64,000 bases of DNA from Clostridium sp. Marseille-P2415 (GTDB taxonomy: Bacteria > Bacillota > Clostridia > Lachnospirales > Lachnospiraceae). Positions 44,319 to 53,419 of this stretch are shown in pieces. The notes beneath the pieces are model-generated. The model worked only from the letters and a program-made list of their open reading frames with translations. It was not told where the DNA came from and did not search any database. The DNA is taken from positions 731,260 through 795,259 of the forward strand of contig NZ_LT732525.1 of assembly GCF_900155545.1 (NCBI RefSeq), given 5' to 3'. A program made the position numbers and the translations under genes. The number at the start of each line of letters is the position of its first letter. Positions within the stretch are counted from its first letter, which is position 1.

Positions 44319-45660
44319 TGATTTTCTCCTGTAATAATTCATTCCTCTTTTTAAACCAGAAATAGTACGGAACCTCCGCAAGCAGCATACAGGCCCAGCC
44401 GGCGAGGCAGGCGAATGCAACGCCTTTCATTCCCATAACCGGAACCAGCAGATAGACGAATATGACCCGGACGGATATCTGGATCAGGGTCGAAATCAGG
44501 GTGATGGACATATTCCCCATCCCCCTGAAAAATCCCTGAATCCCATTGGTAAAGGCCGGCATCAGGTAGAAAAATGCCATGAGGCTTAAATATTCCACGC
44601 CGATCGCCACCATTCCCGTATCCCCTCCTGATACAAACAGCCTCATCACGGGCTCTTTCATGAGCAGAATAACGGCGCAGATGATCACCCAGTAGCCGGC
44701 CTCAACAAAAAGTCCGGTCCGGAAACCCTTCATTACCCGTTCCCTGTTTCCGGCTCCCCGGTTCTGGGCCACAAAGGTCATCATTCCGCTGGAAATGCTC
44801 TGTTCCGGAGTAAAGGCGAAGTCATCTACCCGGTTTACCGCGTTGAACGCTGCAATGGTGCTGACCCCTAAGGGATTGATCACCCCCTGGATCAAAAGCT
44901 TGCCAATGGGCTGACAGGATTGCTGCAGGGCCGTAATAGCCCCCTGCCTTAATGTAAGGCTCAAAAGCCCGCGGTCCATACGGACGTCTTTGGCCCCGAG
45001 CTTAAGAAGCGGAACCTTTTTATATATGTATATAACGCACAGAAAAGCGGAGACAGCCTCAGCAATGTCCGTAGCCAGCGCTGCTCCCAATACTCCCATA
45101 TCAAATCCTGCCACAAACACCACATCCAGGAAACCGTTTAACACCGATGCCAGAGCCAGAAACCGGACCGGAGTCCTGGAATCGCCTACACTCCTTAAAG
45201 CTGAGGCTACCGCATTATAAAAAAAGGTGAAAGGCATACCCAGAAATATAATTCTTAAATATAACGTCGCATCCCCCATGATCTGGTCCGGCACATGGAG
45301 AAGCCGCATGATTCCGCCGGAAAAAAGCACCCCAAAAACCACAACAGCAAGAGAAAAATAACAGCCGAACAAGAGAGTGGTGGCCACCTCCTGTTTTAGT
45401 TTCCCGTACTTTCCGGCACCGAAGAATTCGCTCATCAGCACCGATGCCCCGATGCAGATCCCGGTGATCCCCAGGATCACAATGCTCATAACCGGATTGG
45501 CCGTACCGACTGCAGCCAGAGCATCCTCCCCCGCAAACCGTCCCACTACAATGGAATCCACCGCATTATAGGTAAGCTGGAATAAGTTTCCCAAAACCAG
45601 TGGAATGGAAAACCGTATCAGCTGGGACGGGATGTTTCCCTTTGTCATGTCCTTCATCAT
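44311..45660 (-). CDS. MATE family efflux transporter
   Basis: 449 aa, 12 hydrophobic helices in two related halves, with GNIPSQLIRFSIPLVLGNLFQ at the start and NAVDSIVVGRFAGEDALAAVG (first-helix signature). Na+- or H+-driven export of organic cations or drugs. ATG 45660 has GGAGGA 10 nt upstream. 22 nt after the GreA-like gene. Confidence 0.92.
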   Translation of the reverse strand: MMKDMTKGNIPSQLIRFSIPLVLGNLFQLTYNAVDSIVVGRFAGEDALAAVGTANPVMSIVILGITGICIGASVLMSEFFGAGKYGKLKQEVATTLLFGCYFSLAVVVFGVLFSGGIMRLLHVPDQIMGDATLYLRIIFLGMPFTFFYNAVASALRSVGDSRTPVRFLALASVLNGFLDVVFVAGFDMGVLGAALATDIAEAVSAFLCVIYIYKKVPLLKLGAKDVRMDRGLLSLTLRQGAITALQQSCQPIGKLLIQGVINPLGVSTIAAFNAVNRVDDFAFTPEQSISSGMMTFVAQNRGAGNRERVMKGFRTGLFVEAGYWVIICAVILLMKEPVMRLFVSGGDTGMVAIGVEYLSLMAFFYLMPAFTNGIQGFFRGMGNMSITLISTLIQISVRVIFVYLLVPVMGMKGVAFACLAGWACMLLAEVPYYFWFKKRNELLQEKIND

Positions 45661-45682
45661 TTCAACCAATTCCTCCGGCAGA

Positions 45683-46186
45683 TTAATAGCTTCTCAGCTT
45701 ATCACTGCCATCATCTTTTGTATTTTCCAGGTGCTTTACTACCACATAATACCCGGTCTTATCATTGACTTTTACGTAAATCCGGTCTCCGACCTTATGC
45801 CCCATGATGGCGCTTCCAAGAGGAGACTCCGAACTGATAAGCCCCTTCATGGAGTTTCCCCTAACTGTCGTTACCAATTTGTAGGTTTCCAGTTCATCAT
45901 CCTCTTCAAAATACAAGTCCACCGTATTATAGAGCCCGATTTCGTCCTCACTGGATTCATCGGATATGATCTGGGCCGTCTTAATCATCTTTTCCAGATA
46001 CCGGATTCTGCTCTCGTTCTGGTTCTTGTCCTTTTTTGCAGCATGGTATTCAAAATTTTCGCTTAAATCCCCATGAGCCCTGGCCTCTTTTACCGCTTCC
46101 AGGGCCTCCTTTCGAACGACCAGTTTCCGGTGGTCGATTTCTTCCTGCATTTTTTTAATATCATTTTCCGTTAATTTATCAAACAC
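45683..46186 (-). CDS. greA: GreA/GreB-family transcription elongation factor
   Basis: 167 aa. N-terminal coiled coil with the acidic tip HGDLSENFEYHAAK, then the FKBP-like C-terminal domain (LGSAIMGHKVGDRIYV). Such factors enter the RNA polymerase channel and trigger cleavage of backtracked RNA. GTG 46186 (VFDKLTEND) with AAGGAAG 7 nt upstream gives the family length; a longer frame reaching the upstream gene would add a basic 20-residue tail. Confidence 0.9.
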   Translation of the reverse strand: MFDKLTENDIKKMQEEIDHRKLVVRKEALEAVKEARAHGDLSENFEYHAAKKDKNQNESRIRYLEKMIKTAQIISDESSEDEIGLYNTVDLYFEEDDELETYKLVTTVRGNSMKGLISSESPLGSAIMGHKVGDRIYVKVNDKTGYYVVVKHLENTKDDGSDKLRSY

Positions 46187-46220
46187 GTTACCGCTTCCTT
46201 TTTTCTTCTTTCTGATCCAC

Positions 46221-47537
46221 TTAACCGTTTTCCGCTCCCTGGACATTGCCTTCGGAAGTCTTCTTTTTATAAAGGGATATGAGCCGGTCCAAATAAATGG
46301 ATTTTAACTGTTTGCTGGCTAAAGCCTGTTTCACCGGCGGAAGCTTTAAGACCGTTTCAAAGAGCGCTGCCATGGCCCTGTGACTGGCAAAGGCCTGATT
46401 GTCAAAGACCAGGTTCTGCAGGGTCCCCTTTTCAATGGCCTGAAGCACGAACCTGTGGGTGCTGTTGACCGGTGTGATGATCTGCTTCGGCCTTCTTTTC
46501 AGCTCAATGGCCTTAACGGCGCAGTTTCTGGCACAGACACCGCAGCCTAAGCAGATTTCCTCGTCCACTTCCGCTTTTTTCTTCCCATCCGGCCCTTCCT
46601 TCATGGATATGGCAAGTATAGGGCAGACTTTGGCACACTTTCCGCATCCCACGCAGGCTTCTTCCGCAATATGGGGAATATAATTGGTGGTGGCAACAGG
46701 CTGCATTGGGCTGAATTTTCTGGCTGCCTGAAGTGCCTCGCAGCAGCATCCGCAGCAGTTGCAGATAAATGCCGGATGCTCCCGTACATTTTCTCCGATC
46801 TGCACCAGATTGCTGGCATAAGAGCGTTCCAGTGCATCAAGAGCTTCCTCCTTGGAAATGAGCCTTGCGTAATCCCCATGCTCCGCCAGGGAACGGGCCA
46901 CATTGTCAAAGGTCAGGCACACATCCCAGGGAGCATCGATCTCGCAGGGATGGCCGGCATGATACATCTTATGGCGGCAATAACACAGCCCCAGCCCAAT
47001 GTACTCTGCCTCCTCCACGATATGTGTGGCCCTCTCATAATCCAGGATGTGATTGGTCTTATCATTGGCCAGGACCGGCTCCTGGACATAGACCCGTCCC
47101 AGCTTTGTTTCCGTAGCAAAGAAAAGATCCTTGATAAAGTCCTCTTCCACGTTCATGTATTGATAGTAAAGCTCGCCTAAGTATTTCTGGTCGATATCTC
47201 CTCTGGTCCTCATCAGGGCAAATTCAATAAATCCTGCCATGGGAGGCGGCATCACGAACTTCCGGACTCCGTTGTGCAAGGAGTCCACCAACAGGGCCTT
47301 CTCACAGAGATGGTCCAAAAGCCTTTCTGCTTTGTATTCCGTTGTCCCCCAGATTTTAGCAGCCTTTTTTGCAGTAAATGGCCGCACCGGAAGCAGCGAA
47401 ACCCATTTGGCCTCTTTTTCCGTATACAAAACCTGCAGAATCTTATAAAGCGTCTCCGACGCAGGCGCGCCTTGTGTAAACCAGTTGATGCGGTCACTTA
47501 AATTTAAGTAAGCATCGCGTGTTGTCAGATGCCCCAT
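46221..47537 (-). CDS. 4Fe-4S ferredoxin-type protein with winged-helix-like N-terminus
   Basis: 438 aa. N-terminal about 100 residues read like a helical/winged domain; Cys in GLGLCYCRHKMYH and in CNCCGCCCEAL; then two 4Fe-4S motifs, CVGCGKCAKVCP (about 306-317) and CLGCGVCARNCA (about 338-349). Probably an electron-transfer or redox-sensing protein; partner unknown. ATG follows AAGGA. 15 nt after the zinc-ribbon protein gene. Confidence 0.85.
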   Translation of the reverse strand: MGHLTTRDAYLNLSDRINWFTQGAPASETLYKILQVLYTEKEAKWVSLLPVRPFTAKKAAKIWGTTEYKAERLLDHLCEKALLVDSLHNGVRKFVMPPPMAGFIEFALMRTRGDIDQKYLGELYYQYMNVEEDFIKDLFFATETKLGRVYVQEPVLANDKTNHILDYERATHIVEEAEYIGLGLCYCRHKMYHAGHPCEIDAPWDVCLTFDNVARSLAEHGDYARLISKEEALDALERSYASNLVQIGENVREHPAFICNCCGCCCEALQAARKFSPMQPVATTNYIPHIAEEACVGCGKCAKVCPILAISMKEGPDGKKKAEVDEEICLGCGVCARNCAVKAIELKRRPKQIITPVNSTHRFVLQAIEKGTLQNLVFDNQAFASHRAMAALFETVLKLPPVKQALASKQLKSIYLDRLISLYKKKTSEGNVQGAENG

Positions 47538-47552
47538 ATCTCATTCCTTCTT

Positions 47553-48536
47553 TCAGACTAATTTTTCTGCAATGACCTCAATGCGCCCCGAAGCTTTCCC
47601 AACATGGCGGTATGATTTTATGGAAAGTCCGCATTTTTCCGCCAGCGTTTCCATACCATCATCCGTTAAACATACCTCAGCCGCCTCTCCCTTCCACATG
47701 GAGGATCCCTTTTTCTCCAGATTGCGCATGGATTTTTCCAGATCTGGCCCGTCAAACCAGAGGATCCCGTCATCCGCCAGGTATTCTGCTGCCTGTGTCA
47801 GGATCATCTTCATATCCTGGGTCCGGGATATCCGGTCAATGAGCACGATCCGGTATGTTTCTTTTCCCATATCCGTCCCATGAACGGGTTCCTCTAAGGA
47901 TATGGCCTTGGGGAAGTATCCGGCCTTCAATGCTTCTTTATATAATTGACTCCTTTCTTCTCCGATAAACAGCATGGTGCCTTCCGGCACAAATTCACCA
48001 ATGTCAGCCAGAAGCCTTTCGCATCTTGTTTTCGTACGGCGCAGCCCCTTCTTCCCATCCAAGGGTCCGCCCTCCTCCTTTGCAAGATAATAATTTCCGC
48101 AATCCCTGCACTTCATGAAGACGCGGACCGGCTCCATCACATATCCGTCCTTCTCTCCGCCTTCCATATAGAATATTGCACTATAATGAGGAAGGCCTTT
48201 CCCCGCGCAAACCGGACACCTCTCTGTTTCTGCCGTCATCAGTTTCCGCAGTTCCTTTAAAGCAGAGCAATACCACCGGTGCAGCCGGCTCTCAAATTCC
48301 CGGTCATAAACAAACAGCCAGCTTTTTATGACTTCTGCAATCCATCTCGTTTCATGGATCACGGAACTATCCGCCTTAAGCCCCCTTAAATTCTCTTCCA
48401 GGGTGAGGAGCCCGTTTACAGCATCCTCCTTCAGCCGTTCATTCCCCTGATAGGCCATAAGGTGCTCGATTCCTTCCACAACGCTGCTGCATAAGCCTAC
48501 CATTACCACCAACTGATTCATTCTGCCTGTTGCCAT
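47553..48536 (-). CDS. Hypothetical protein with zinc ribbon and methyltransferase-like C-terminus
   Basis: 327 aa. Helical N-terminal region (1-110), a four-Cys zinc ribbon (CPVC about 118, CRDC about 153), then an alpha/beta part (EGTMLFIGEERSQLYKEAL, then a late strand with DDGILWFDGPD) resembling a degenerate Rossmann methyltransferase: no clear SAM glycine motif. Function unknown. ATG 48536 has AAAGGAA upstream. Operon with the ferredoxin-type gene. Confidence 0.7.
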   Translation of the reverse strand: MATGRMNQLVVMVGLCSSVVEGIEHLMAYQGNERLKEDAVNGLLTLEENLRGLKADSSVIHETRWIAEVIKSWLFVYDREFESRLHRWYCSALKELRKLMTAETERCPVCAGKGLPHYSAIFYMEGGEKDGYVMEPVRVFMKCRDCGNYYLAKEEGGPLDGKKGLRRTKTRCERLLADIGEFVPEGTMLFIGEERSQLYKEALKAGYFPKAISLEEPVHGTDMGKETYRIVLIDRISRTQDMKMILTQAAEYLADDGILWFDGPDLEKSMRNLEKKGSSMWKGEAAEVCLTDDGMETLAEKCGLSIKSYRHVGKASGRIEVIAEKLV

Positions 48537-48622
48537 AACCATTTCCTTTCTTTCCATTCCAGCACTCGTTCACGCATACCCTTTTATATTAGCATTTTTA
48601 AAGGGGGAAAAGCAAGATGCAA

Positions 48623-48742
48623 TCATTCGTAAATTTTAACCGCATCGGCTGGGAGGCCATAAACCGCTCTGGTACGTTCATCCCTTCTGGCCGTGCCGAT
48701 TATTAACTCATACATTTCCTGTTCCGTTCTCATCGCATTCAC
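48623..48742 (-). pseudogene. Remnant of an aminoglycoside 6-adenylyltransferase (ANT(6)/AadK-like) gene
   Basis: Good ribosome site GGAGGAGGG, then GTG 48742 or ATG 48733, coding MRTEQEMYELIIGTARRDER, TRAVYG, then LPADAVKIYE and a stop. The first 24 residues match the start of ANT(6) enzymes (MR-EQEM, -DERIRAV), which continue with a GSRTN nucleotidyltransferase motif that is missing here. Full-length family members are about 285 aa, so this is a broken fragment. Confidence 0.65.
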
Positions 48743-48788
48743 CTGCCCTCCTCCAATAACAATATTTCAGCAATTCCATAAAGCAAAC

Positions 48789-49493
48789 TCAACCTTGTTT
48801 AAAAAAGCCACTCTGCTCTTTTTTTATGCATTCCGTCAACTGGCTGAACCGGTCGATCCGGTAATCTGCATCCCTTAAAAGGAGGGTTCTCTTCTCCTGT
48901 GGTTTTTTCTCCAGAAATTCCGTAAAAACGGTTCTCATACCGGCCAGTTTTGCACCGTTTAACTCATTTGAGCCGCCGTCACCTACAAACATGCTGTCTG
49001 CCGGCATCACATTCATTTTCTCCATTGCATATTGATAGATTTTTATGTCTGGTTTCATCATTCCTACATTACATGAAAATACGGCCAAATCAAAAAATTT
49101 GCTTAAAGGAGAATCCTTCCAATATTTACAATCAATAATATCCGCATTACTGATAAGACCCATATAAATACCTTTATTTTTTATTTTATTTAAAGTTTCT
49201 AATATTTCTTCATCAATCTTCCTCATGGCATTCTTCATTCTATTTTCACGCCTGATCAAAATTTCCTGCTTCTGTACTTCCGTCAGGGAAAATGGTGTTT
49301 TTGCAGTAAGATTTTCAATGATCGCCTGCTCTGTTTTAATTATCCCCAATGCCCGTTCCTCATACAGGGAATCCTCTTCTGCATATTTCTCCCACTCAGA
49401 TTGGGTGATATTTAAAATATCGTATTCATTATCCGCGGAATACTCAGGATTGATTAATGTAAAAAACAAATCAAAGAATAATGCTTTTACCAT
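48789..49493 (-). CDS. HAD family hydrolase
   Basis: 234 aa HAD-IA hydrolase. Motif I FFDLFFTL (D8 present, the second Asp replaced by Phe at the +2 position), motif II SNADI, motif III Lys in GMMKPDIKIY, motif IV FVGDGGSNELNGAK. The altered motif I may reduce phosphatase activity. ATG 49493 follows ACAGGAGG. Phosphatase or dehalogenase-like; substrate unknown. Confidence 0.85.
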   Translation of the reverse strand: MVKALFFDLFFTLINPEYSADNEYDILNITQSEWEKYAEEDSLYEERALGIIKTEQAIIENLTAKTPFSLTEVQKQEILIRRENRMKNAMRKIDEEILETLNKIKNKGIYMGLISNADIIDCKYWKDSPLSKFFDLAVFSCNVGMMKPDIKIYQYAMEKMNVMPADSMFVGDGGSNELNGAKLAGMRTVFTEFLEKKPQEKRTLLLRDADYRIDRFSQLTECIKKEQSGFFKQG

Positions 49494-49630
49494 GCCGGCC
49501 TCCTGTACCTCATGACAATAATCTCCTTCCAAAATTATAACACGGACTGCTTTGTTTTGCATCCTTCAAGGCAAATCAAACGTAGGATTTCACTCATAGC
49601 TTCCCGGCTTCCATACGATGAAAATACCTC

Positions 49631-49684
49631 TTGACAATGGGATCTTGCAATAGTACCATATATCTAATGATATTATTTTATATC
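49631..49684 (+). promoter_or_regulatory. tetR promoter with GATAT-N6-ATATC inverted repeat
   Basis: TTGACA (49631-49636), 17-nt spacer, TACCAT (49654-49659). Just downstream, GATAT (49669-49673) and ATATC (49680-49684) form an inverted repeat over the expected start region, a likely autorepression site for the TetR protein. Confidence 0.5.
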
Positions 49685-49721
49685 GTTTCATAGAGATTTA
49701 TATCAATGAGAGGAATATGCA

Positions 49722-50276
49722 ATGCCAAACTACTCCAAGGAAAACAGACACAATGAAATTTTAGAATCAGCAACAGAGCTATTATCTTTAAAGCCCACGG
49801 CGACCCTTCAGGAAATTGCCGATTATGCGAATATCGGAATCGCAACATTGCATCGGCATTTTGCCTCGCGGGAAGCGCTTCTGGATGAGCTTGCCATCAA
49901 CGCAATCGAATTGGTAGAACATTCTCTTAAGGAAATAACATTCCCCGGGCATGATATAAAAAAATCGCTGGAAGAATTATTTAACAGGCTCATCCCCTTA
50001 GGGGATAAAATATATTTCCTGGCTTACGCTGCTTCTGTTGATGAAAACCAGGCAATCGCCGAAAGGGAAGACAGAATAAAACAGCCCCATACAAACGCCA
50101 TTGATATATGGAAGGAGCAGGGACTTCTGAACAATGCCATCTCCACCAAATGGATGGTCACTGTCATATACAACTTATTGTTTGTCACATGGCAGGAAAT
50201 ACATTCCGGAAACATTGCCAAAAATGATGCTGCTGATTTACTCGTGACAACTGTACTGAACGGTTTCTTAAAATGA
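49722..50276 (+). CDS. TetR/AcrR family transcriptional regulator
   Basis: 184 aa. N-terminal TetR helix-turn-helix (about 8-50: ILESATELLSL, LQEIADYANIGIATLHRHFASREALLDEL in two parts), helical ligand-binding C-terminal domain. Probably represses itself and the acetyltransferase gene 46 nt downstream in response to an unknown ligand. Confidence 0.92.
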   Translation: MPNYSKENRHNEILESATELLSLKPTATLQEIADYANIGIATLHRHFASREALLDELAINAIELVEHSLKEITFPGHDIKKSLEELFNRLIPLGDKIYFLAYAASVDENQAIAEREDRIKQPHTNAIDIWKEQGLLNNAISTKWMVTVIYNLLFVTWQEIHSGNIAKNDAADLLVTTVLNGFLK

Positions 50277-50322
50277 TCCGCAGTTGAAACAGCTTATTAT
50301 GCAAGATAGAAAGGAAGCAAGC

Positions 50323-50931
50323 ATGGATATGAAAAATCTAAGGATCACCAACACGCTCAATGAAAAACAAAAACGCGAAGTAGCCAGGCTGTACTATCAG
50401 GCATTTCCAAAGAAATTCAGTTCCCTATGGATATTTACCAAGAATGAATCACAGGCAGTCCGTGTCCTGGCAAAAAGCCTGCGATACAAAAGCGGACTTT
50501 ATGTCTTGAGTGAGGACACTGTTTTAGGTTTTATTGGACTTGAAAAAGGAAATGGTTTTTATGCTCCGTTGCGTTATTCTTCCTTTCGGGAGGCATTCAA
50601 TATTTTCAGCGCGGGATGGCGTTACGCGGCCTATTGCATTTACCGTTTATTCCATGGTGATATGGGAAGCAGAACCATGCACATCGATCCGATCGTTGTT
50701 GCCAGATATACCAGGGGAATGGGCATCGGATCAGGACTCCTTAAAACAACATTTGAGTATGCGAAAAAGCTTGGAAAAAGAAAAGTCGTGTTAGAAGTTG
50801 TTGATACCAATCCAATGGCCAGGAGACTCTATGAGAGGCATGGGTTCCGGGTCGTAAAAGCAGAGCATTTATCCTTGCTGACCCGCCGCGCCGGATTTGA
50901 CAAGTTATACCATATGGCTAAGGATTTATAA
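50323..50931 (+). CDS. GNAT family N-acetyltransferase
   Basis: 202 aa. Acetyl-CoA loop RYTRGMGIGSGLLKTTFEYA (about 127-146) and C-terminal MARRLYERHGFRVV. ATG 50323 has AAAGGAAG 5 nt upstream; a longer frame starts in the spacer without a ribosome site. Operon with tetR, so detoxification of the TetR ligand is a reasonable inference. Confidence 0.88.
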   Translation: MDMKNLRITNTLNEKQKREVARLYYQAFPKKFSSLWIFTKNESQAVRVLAKSLRYKSGLYVLSEDTVLGFIGLEKGNGFYAPLRYSSFREAFNIFSAGWRYAAYCIYRLFHGDMGSRTMHIDPIVVARYTRGMGIGSGLLKTTFEYAKKLGKRKVVLEVVDTNPMARRLYERHGFRVVKAEHLSLLTRRAGFDKLYHMAKDL

Positions 50932-50948
50932 AATTGAAATTAATTTTC

Positions 50949-50992
50949 CAGGAAGCAGCAAATGAACTCCAGAGTAAATTTGCTGCTTCCTG
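50949..50992. terminator. Hairpin between convergent genes
   Basis: Perfect 15-bp stem CAGGAAGCAGCAAAT / ATTTGCTGCTTCCTG with a 14-nt loop between the convergent GNAT and hydrogenase-like genes; no T-tract on either side. Confidence 0.5.
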
Positions 50993-51001
50993 TGTATGGA
51001 A

Positions 51002-52246
51002 TCACGTTATATTTCTGCTGAATAAGTCCGTTTCCTCTAACAAGCTTTCAATACTGTCCAGTTCAAGCCGGTGCAACAGTTCAATGACATATGGATTTTC
51101 AGCCGGATGCTGATAGGTCGCCTTTTCCCCGTAGTCATTAACCAGTTCCGTTCCCTGCTCTACTCCTAAAATAGCTCTTGGCCCTCCGACACAGCCGCCG
51201 ACGCAGCCCATACCTTCATAAAAGTTGGCTTCGATCTTTCCATCCATGATATCCTGAATCATCTTCTTGCATGCGGGCACTCCATCGGCCTGTTTGGTGC
51301 GGATCTCGGTCTTTTTCCTGGGGTTGATGGCCTTTACCGTATTCTCGACCGCTTCGCTGACTCCGCCCTTTCTGGCATAAATCCTTCCTGCTTTTGAAGA
51401 ATGGTCCTTTTCACTCTCCTCCATGGCAGCGGGATCAATTCCCAGCGCATCAAATATATTCTTTACTTCCTGAAATGTAAGTACAAAATCAACCGCACCG
51501 GCCAGATCCTTTTCACGGGCTTCCGCCTTTTTTGCAAGACACGGACCAATAAATACGGTCAGAGCATCGGGGTGCAGTGCTTTTACCACTCTGGCACAGG
51601 CAACCATAGGAGAAACCGAACCCGGCACATGGGGAATAAGCTGGTGATAAACCTTGCGGATCATGCCGATCCACATGGGACAGCAGCAGCTTGTCAGCTG
51701 AAAATCATTGATATCGTTAATATTCTTATCAAACTCAAGAGCTTCCTTTAGTGTCAGGATGTCTGCGAATAAGGCAACTTCCAGCATCCCATCAAACCCG
51801 ACCTCTTTTAACGCAGTCCTTAATTTACCAGGAGTAACGTCCTTTGAAAACTGGCCCAAAAACGCCGGTGCTATCATTGCATACACCAATCCCTTTGAAC
51901 TTCTGATTGCTTTCAATGCCGGAATAATGTCCGTACTGGCTGTGAGTTTTTCACTCGCACATCCATCGATACACTTTTCGCAGCCCAGGCATAAATCCGG
52001 ATCAACCGCTACCCCATCCTTTTCGATGCGCAATGCTCCGAAAGGACACCGCTCCAGGCATTCCTTCTCTTCCTCTTTTGAACAGTTGCATGTACCTGTG
52101 CGAATCACGATCGGATGCTTCTTTGGATTTAAAAGACAGTCCAGATGATAGGGATCATAGGAATTCGCCCCGTCTGCCGCCGAATCCGTATTGTTATCCA
52201 ATACGGCTCGAACCGTACTTTCATACAATTGCTTAAATGTCTGCAT
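51002..52246 (-). CDS. [FeFe]-hydrogenase-like protein
   Basis: 414 aa. Two ferredoxin-type 4Fe-4S motifs (CNCSKEEEKECLERCPFG about 49-65, CLGCEKCIDGCAS about 82-94), then a hydrogenase H-cluster domain. L1 reads TSCCCPMW, L2 GPCLAKKAEA, L3 EGMGCVGGCVGGP, so the four cluster Cys are kept but L3 lacks the GGGQP ending of catalytic group A enzymes. This fits group B/C-type or sensory hydrogenases; H2 activity is uncertain. ATG 52246 follows GGAGG. No maturation genes in the window. Confidence 0.85.
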   Translation of the reverse strand: MQTFKQLYESTVRAVLDNNTDSAADGANSYDPYHLDCLLNPKKHPIVIRTGTCNCSKEEEKECLERCPFGALRIEKDGVAVDPDLCLGCEKCIDGCASEKLTASTDIIPALKAIRSSKGLVYAMIAPAFLGQFSKDVTPGKLRTALKEVGFDGMLEVALFADILTLKEALEFDKNINDINDFQLTSCCCPMWIGMIRKVYHQLIPHVPGSVSPMVACARVVKALHPDALTVFIGPCLAKKAEAREKDLAGAVDFVLTFQEVKNIFDALGIDPAAMEESEKDHSSKAGRIYARKGGVSEAVENTVKAINPRKKTEIRTKQADGVPACKKMIQDIMDGKIEANFYEGMGCVGGCVGGPRAILGVEQGTELVNDYGEKATYQHPAENPYVIELLHRLELDSIESLLEETDLFSRNIT

Positions 52247-52450
52247 AAAATACCTCCCGCATGTATGCTTTGATTTTCTGTATAACCTTGTAGTTGATAT
52301 GATTTCAGCTGTTGTATTACGATTAACATTATAATACCTTTTCTGAATTCTTACTATACCATAAACGGCAAATATCATGTTTTTCCGTCTCCCATTCATT
52401 CCGTTCATTGTCGAGTTTTAACATTTGCCTTACCGCTTTGCATTTCATAT

Positions 52451-52489
52451 AAAAAAAGATGGCAGAATCATAAGCTTTTCTGCCATCTT
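52451..52489 (-). terminator. Terminator of the mccBA operon
   Basis: Minus strand 12-bp perfect stem AAGATGGCAGAA / TTCTGCCATCTT followed by TTTTT, 19 nt after the mccA stop. Confidence 0.88.
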
Positions 52490-52507
52490 ATTATAAAGTT
52501 TAAAATA

Positions 52508-53419
52508 TCAATCAAAAATGTGCTTGCTGAAATAACGGTCTCCCCTGTCCGGAAAGATAACAACGATGCTGCCGGAAGAAACCGTTTCCGCCAGTTTCTT
52601 AGCAACCGCCAGTGCTGCTCCGGATGATGACCCTGCAAAAATCCCTTCATATTTCGCAATGTTTTTTACCTCTTCATAAGCTTCCGGATCACTTATTTTA
52701 ATCACCTTATCAACGAGAGACATATCCATTGTATCAGCGATAAAATCATTGCCGATCCCTTCAATGTCGTAATTCGAGTGTTCGCCGCCTCCCATCGTGG
52801 AGCCGATGGGATCGGCCAGAATCCCTTTGATATCAGGATTCTGCTCTTTTAAGTATTTCACAATACCTGAAAATGTGCCTCCGCTTCCAGCACCTGCAAC
52901 CACATAATCAATGTTTCCCTTCAAGTCACAATATATTTCAGGGCCGGTGGTCTCATAGTGGGCAAGGGGATTTGCCATATTTTTAAACTGCTCAAGTGTT
53001 ACGGAATCCGGAATTTCAGCACGGAGCTCCTCCGCTTTTCTTGCTGCTCCAAGCATGCCTTCATCCAGCGGCGTATTTACAATTTCTGCTCCTAATGCTT
53101 TTAACAGGATCTGCTTCTCCTGAGAAAATTTTTCCGGAACAATGAAAATCAGCTTATATCCTTGATTGAGCGCCGCAAATGCAATTCCAAGCCCTGTGTT
53201 TCCTGCGGTGGCTTCAATGATCGTATATCCGGGCTTTAAGATTCCCTGTTTCCTGGCATCCTCGATCATATATTTTCCGATCCTGTCCTTTACACTTCCG
53301 GAAGGATTATAAAGCTCAAGCTTTGCATAAACCTGTAACCCGTCCGGGAAGCCTGAATGATTCAGTCTGACAATGGGGGTATTGCCAATCAGTTCTTTCA
53401 TTGAGTTATACAGGCTCAT
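52508..53419 (-). CDS. mccA: Cysteine synthase-family enzyme, O-acetylserine-dependent cystathionine beta-synthase type
   Basis: 303 aa PLP beta-family enzyme. PLP Lys in SGSVKDRIG, TAGNTGLGIA, GSGGTFSGI and C-terminal VVIFPDRGDRYFSK. Pairing with a gamma-lyase homologue (as yrhA-yrhB of B. subtilis) argues for cystathionine formation from homocysteine rather than primary cysteine synthesis. ATG overlaps the mccB stop (ATGA), so translation is coupled. Confidence 0.88.
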   Translation of the reverse strand: MSLYNSMKELIGNTPIVRLNHSGFPDGLQVYAKLELYNPSGSVKDRIGKYMIEDARKQGILKPGYTIIEATAGNTGLGIAFAALNQGYKLIFIVPEKFSQEKQILLKALGAEIVNTPLDEGMLGAARKAEELRAEIPDSVTLEQFKNMANPLAHYETTGPEIYCDLKGNIDYVVAGAGSGGTFSGIVKYLKEQNPDIKGILADPIGSTMGGGEHSNYDIEGIGNDFIADTMDMSLVDKVIKISDPEAYEEVKNIAKYEGIFAGSSSGAALAVAKKLAETVSSGSIVVIFPDRGDRYFSKHIFD

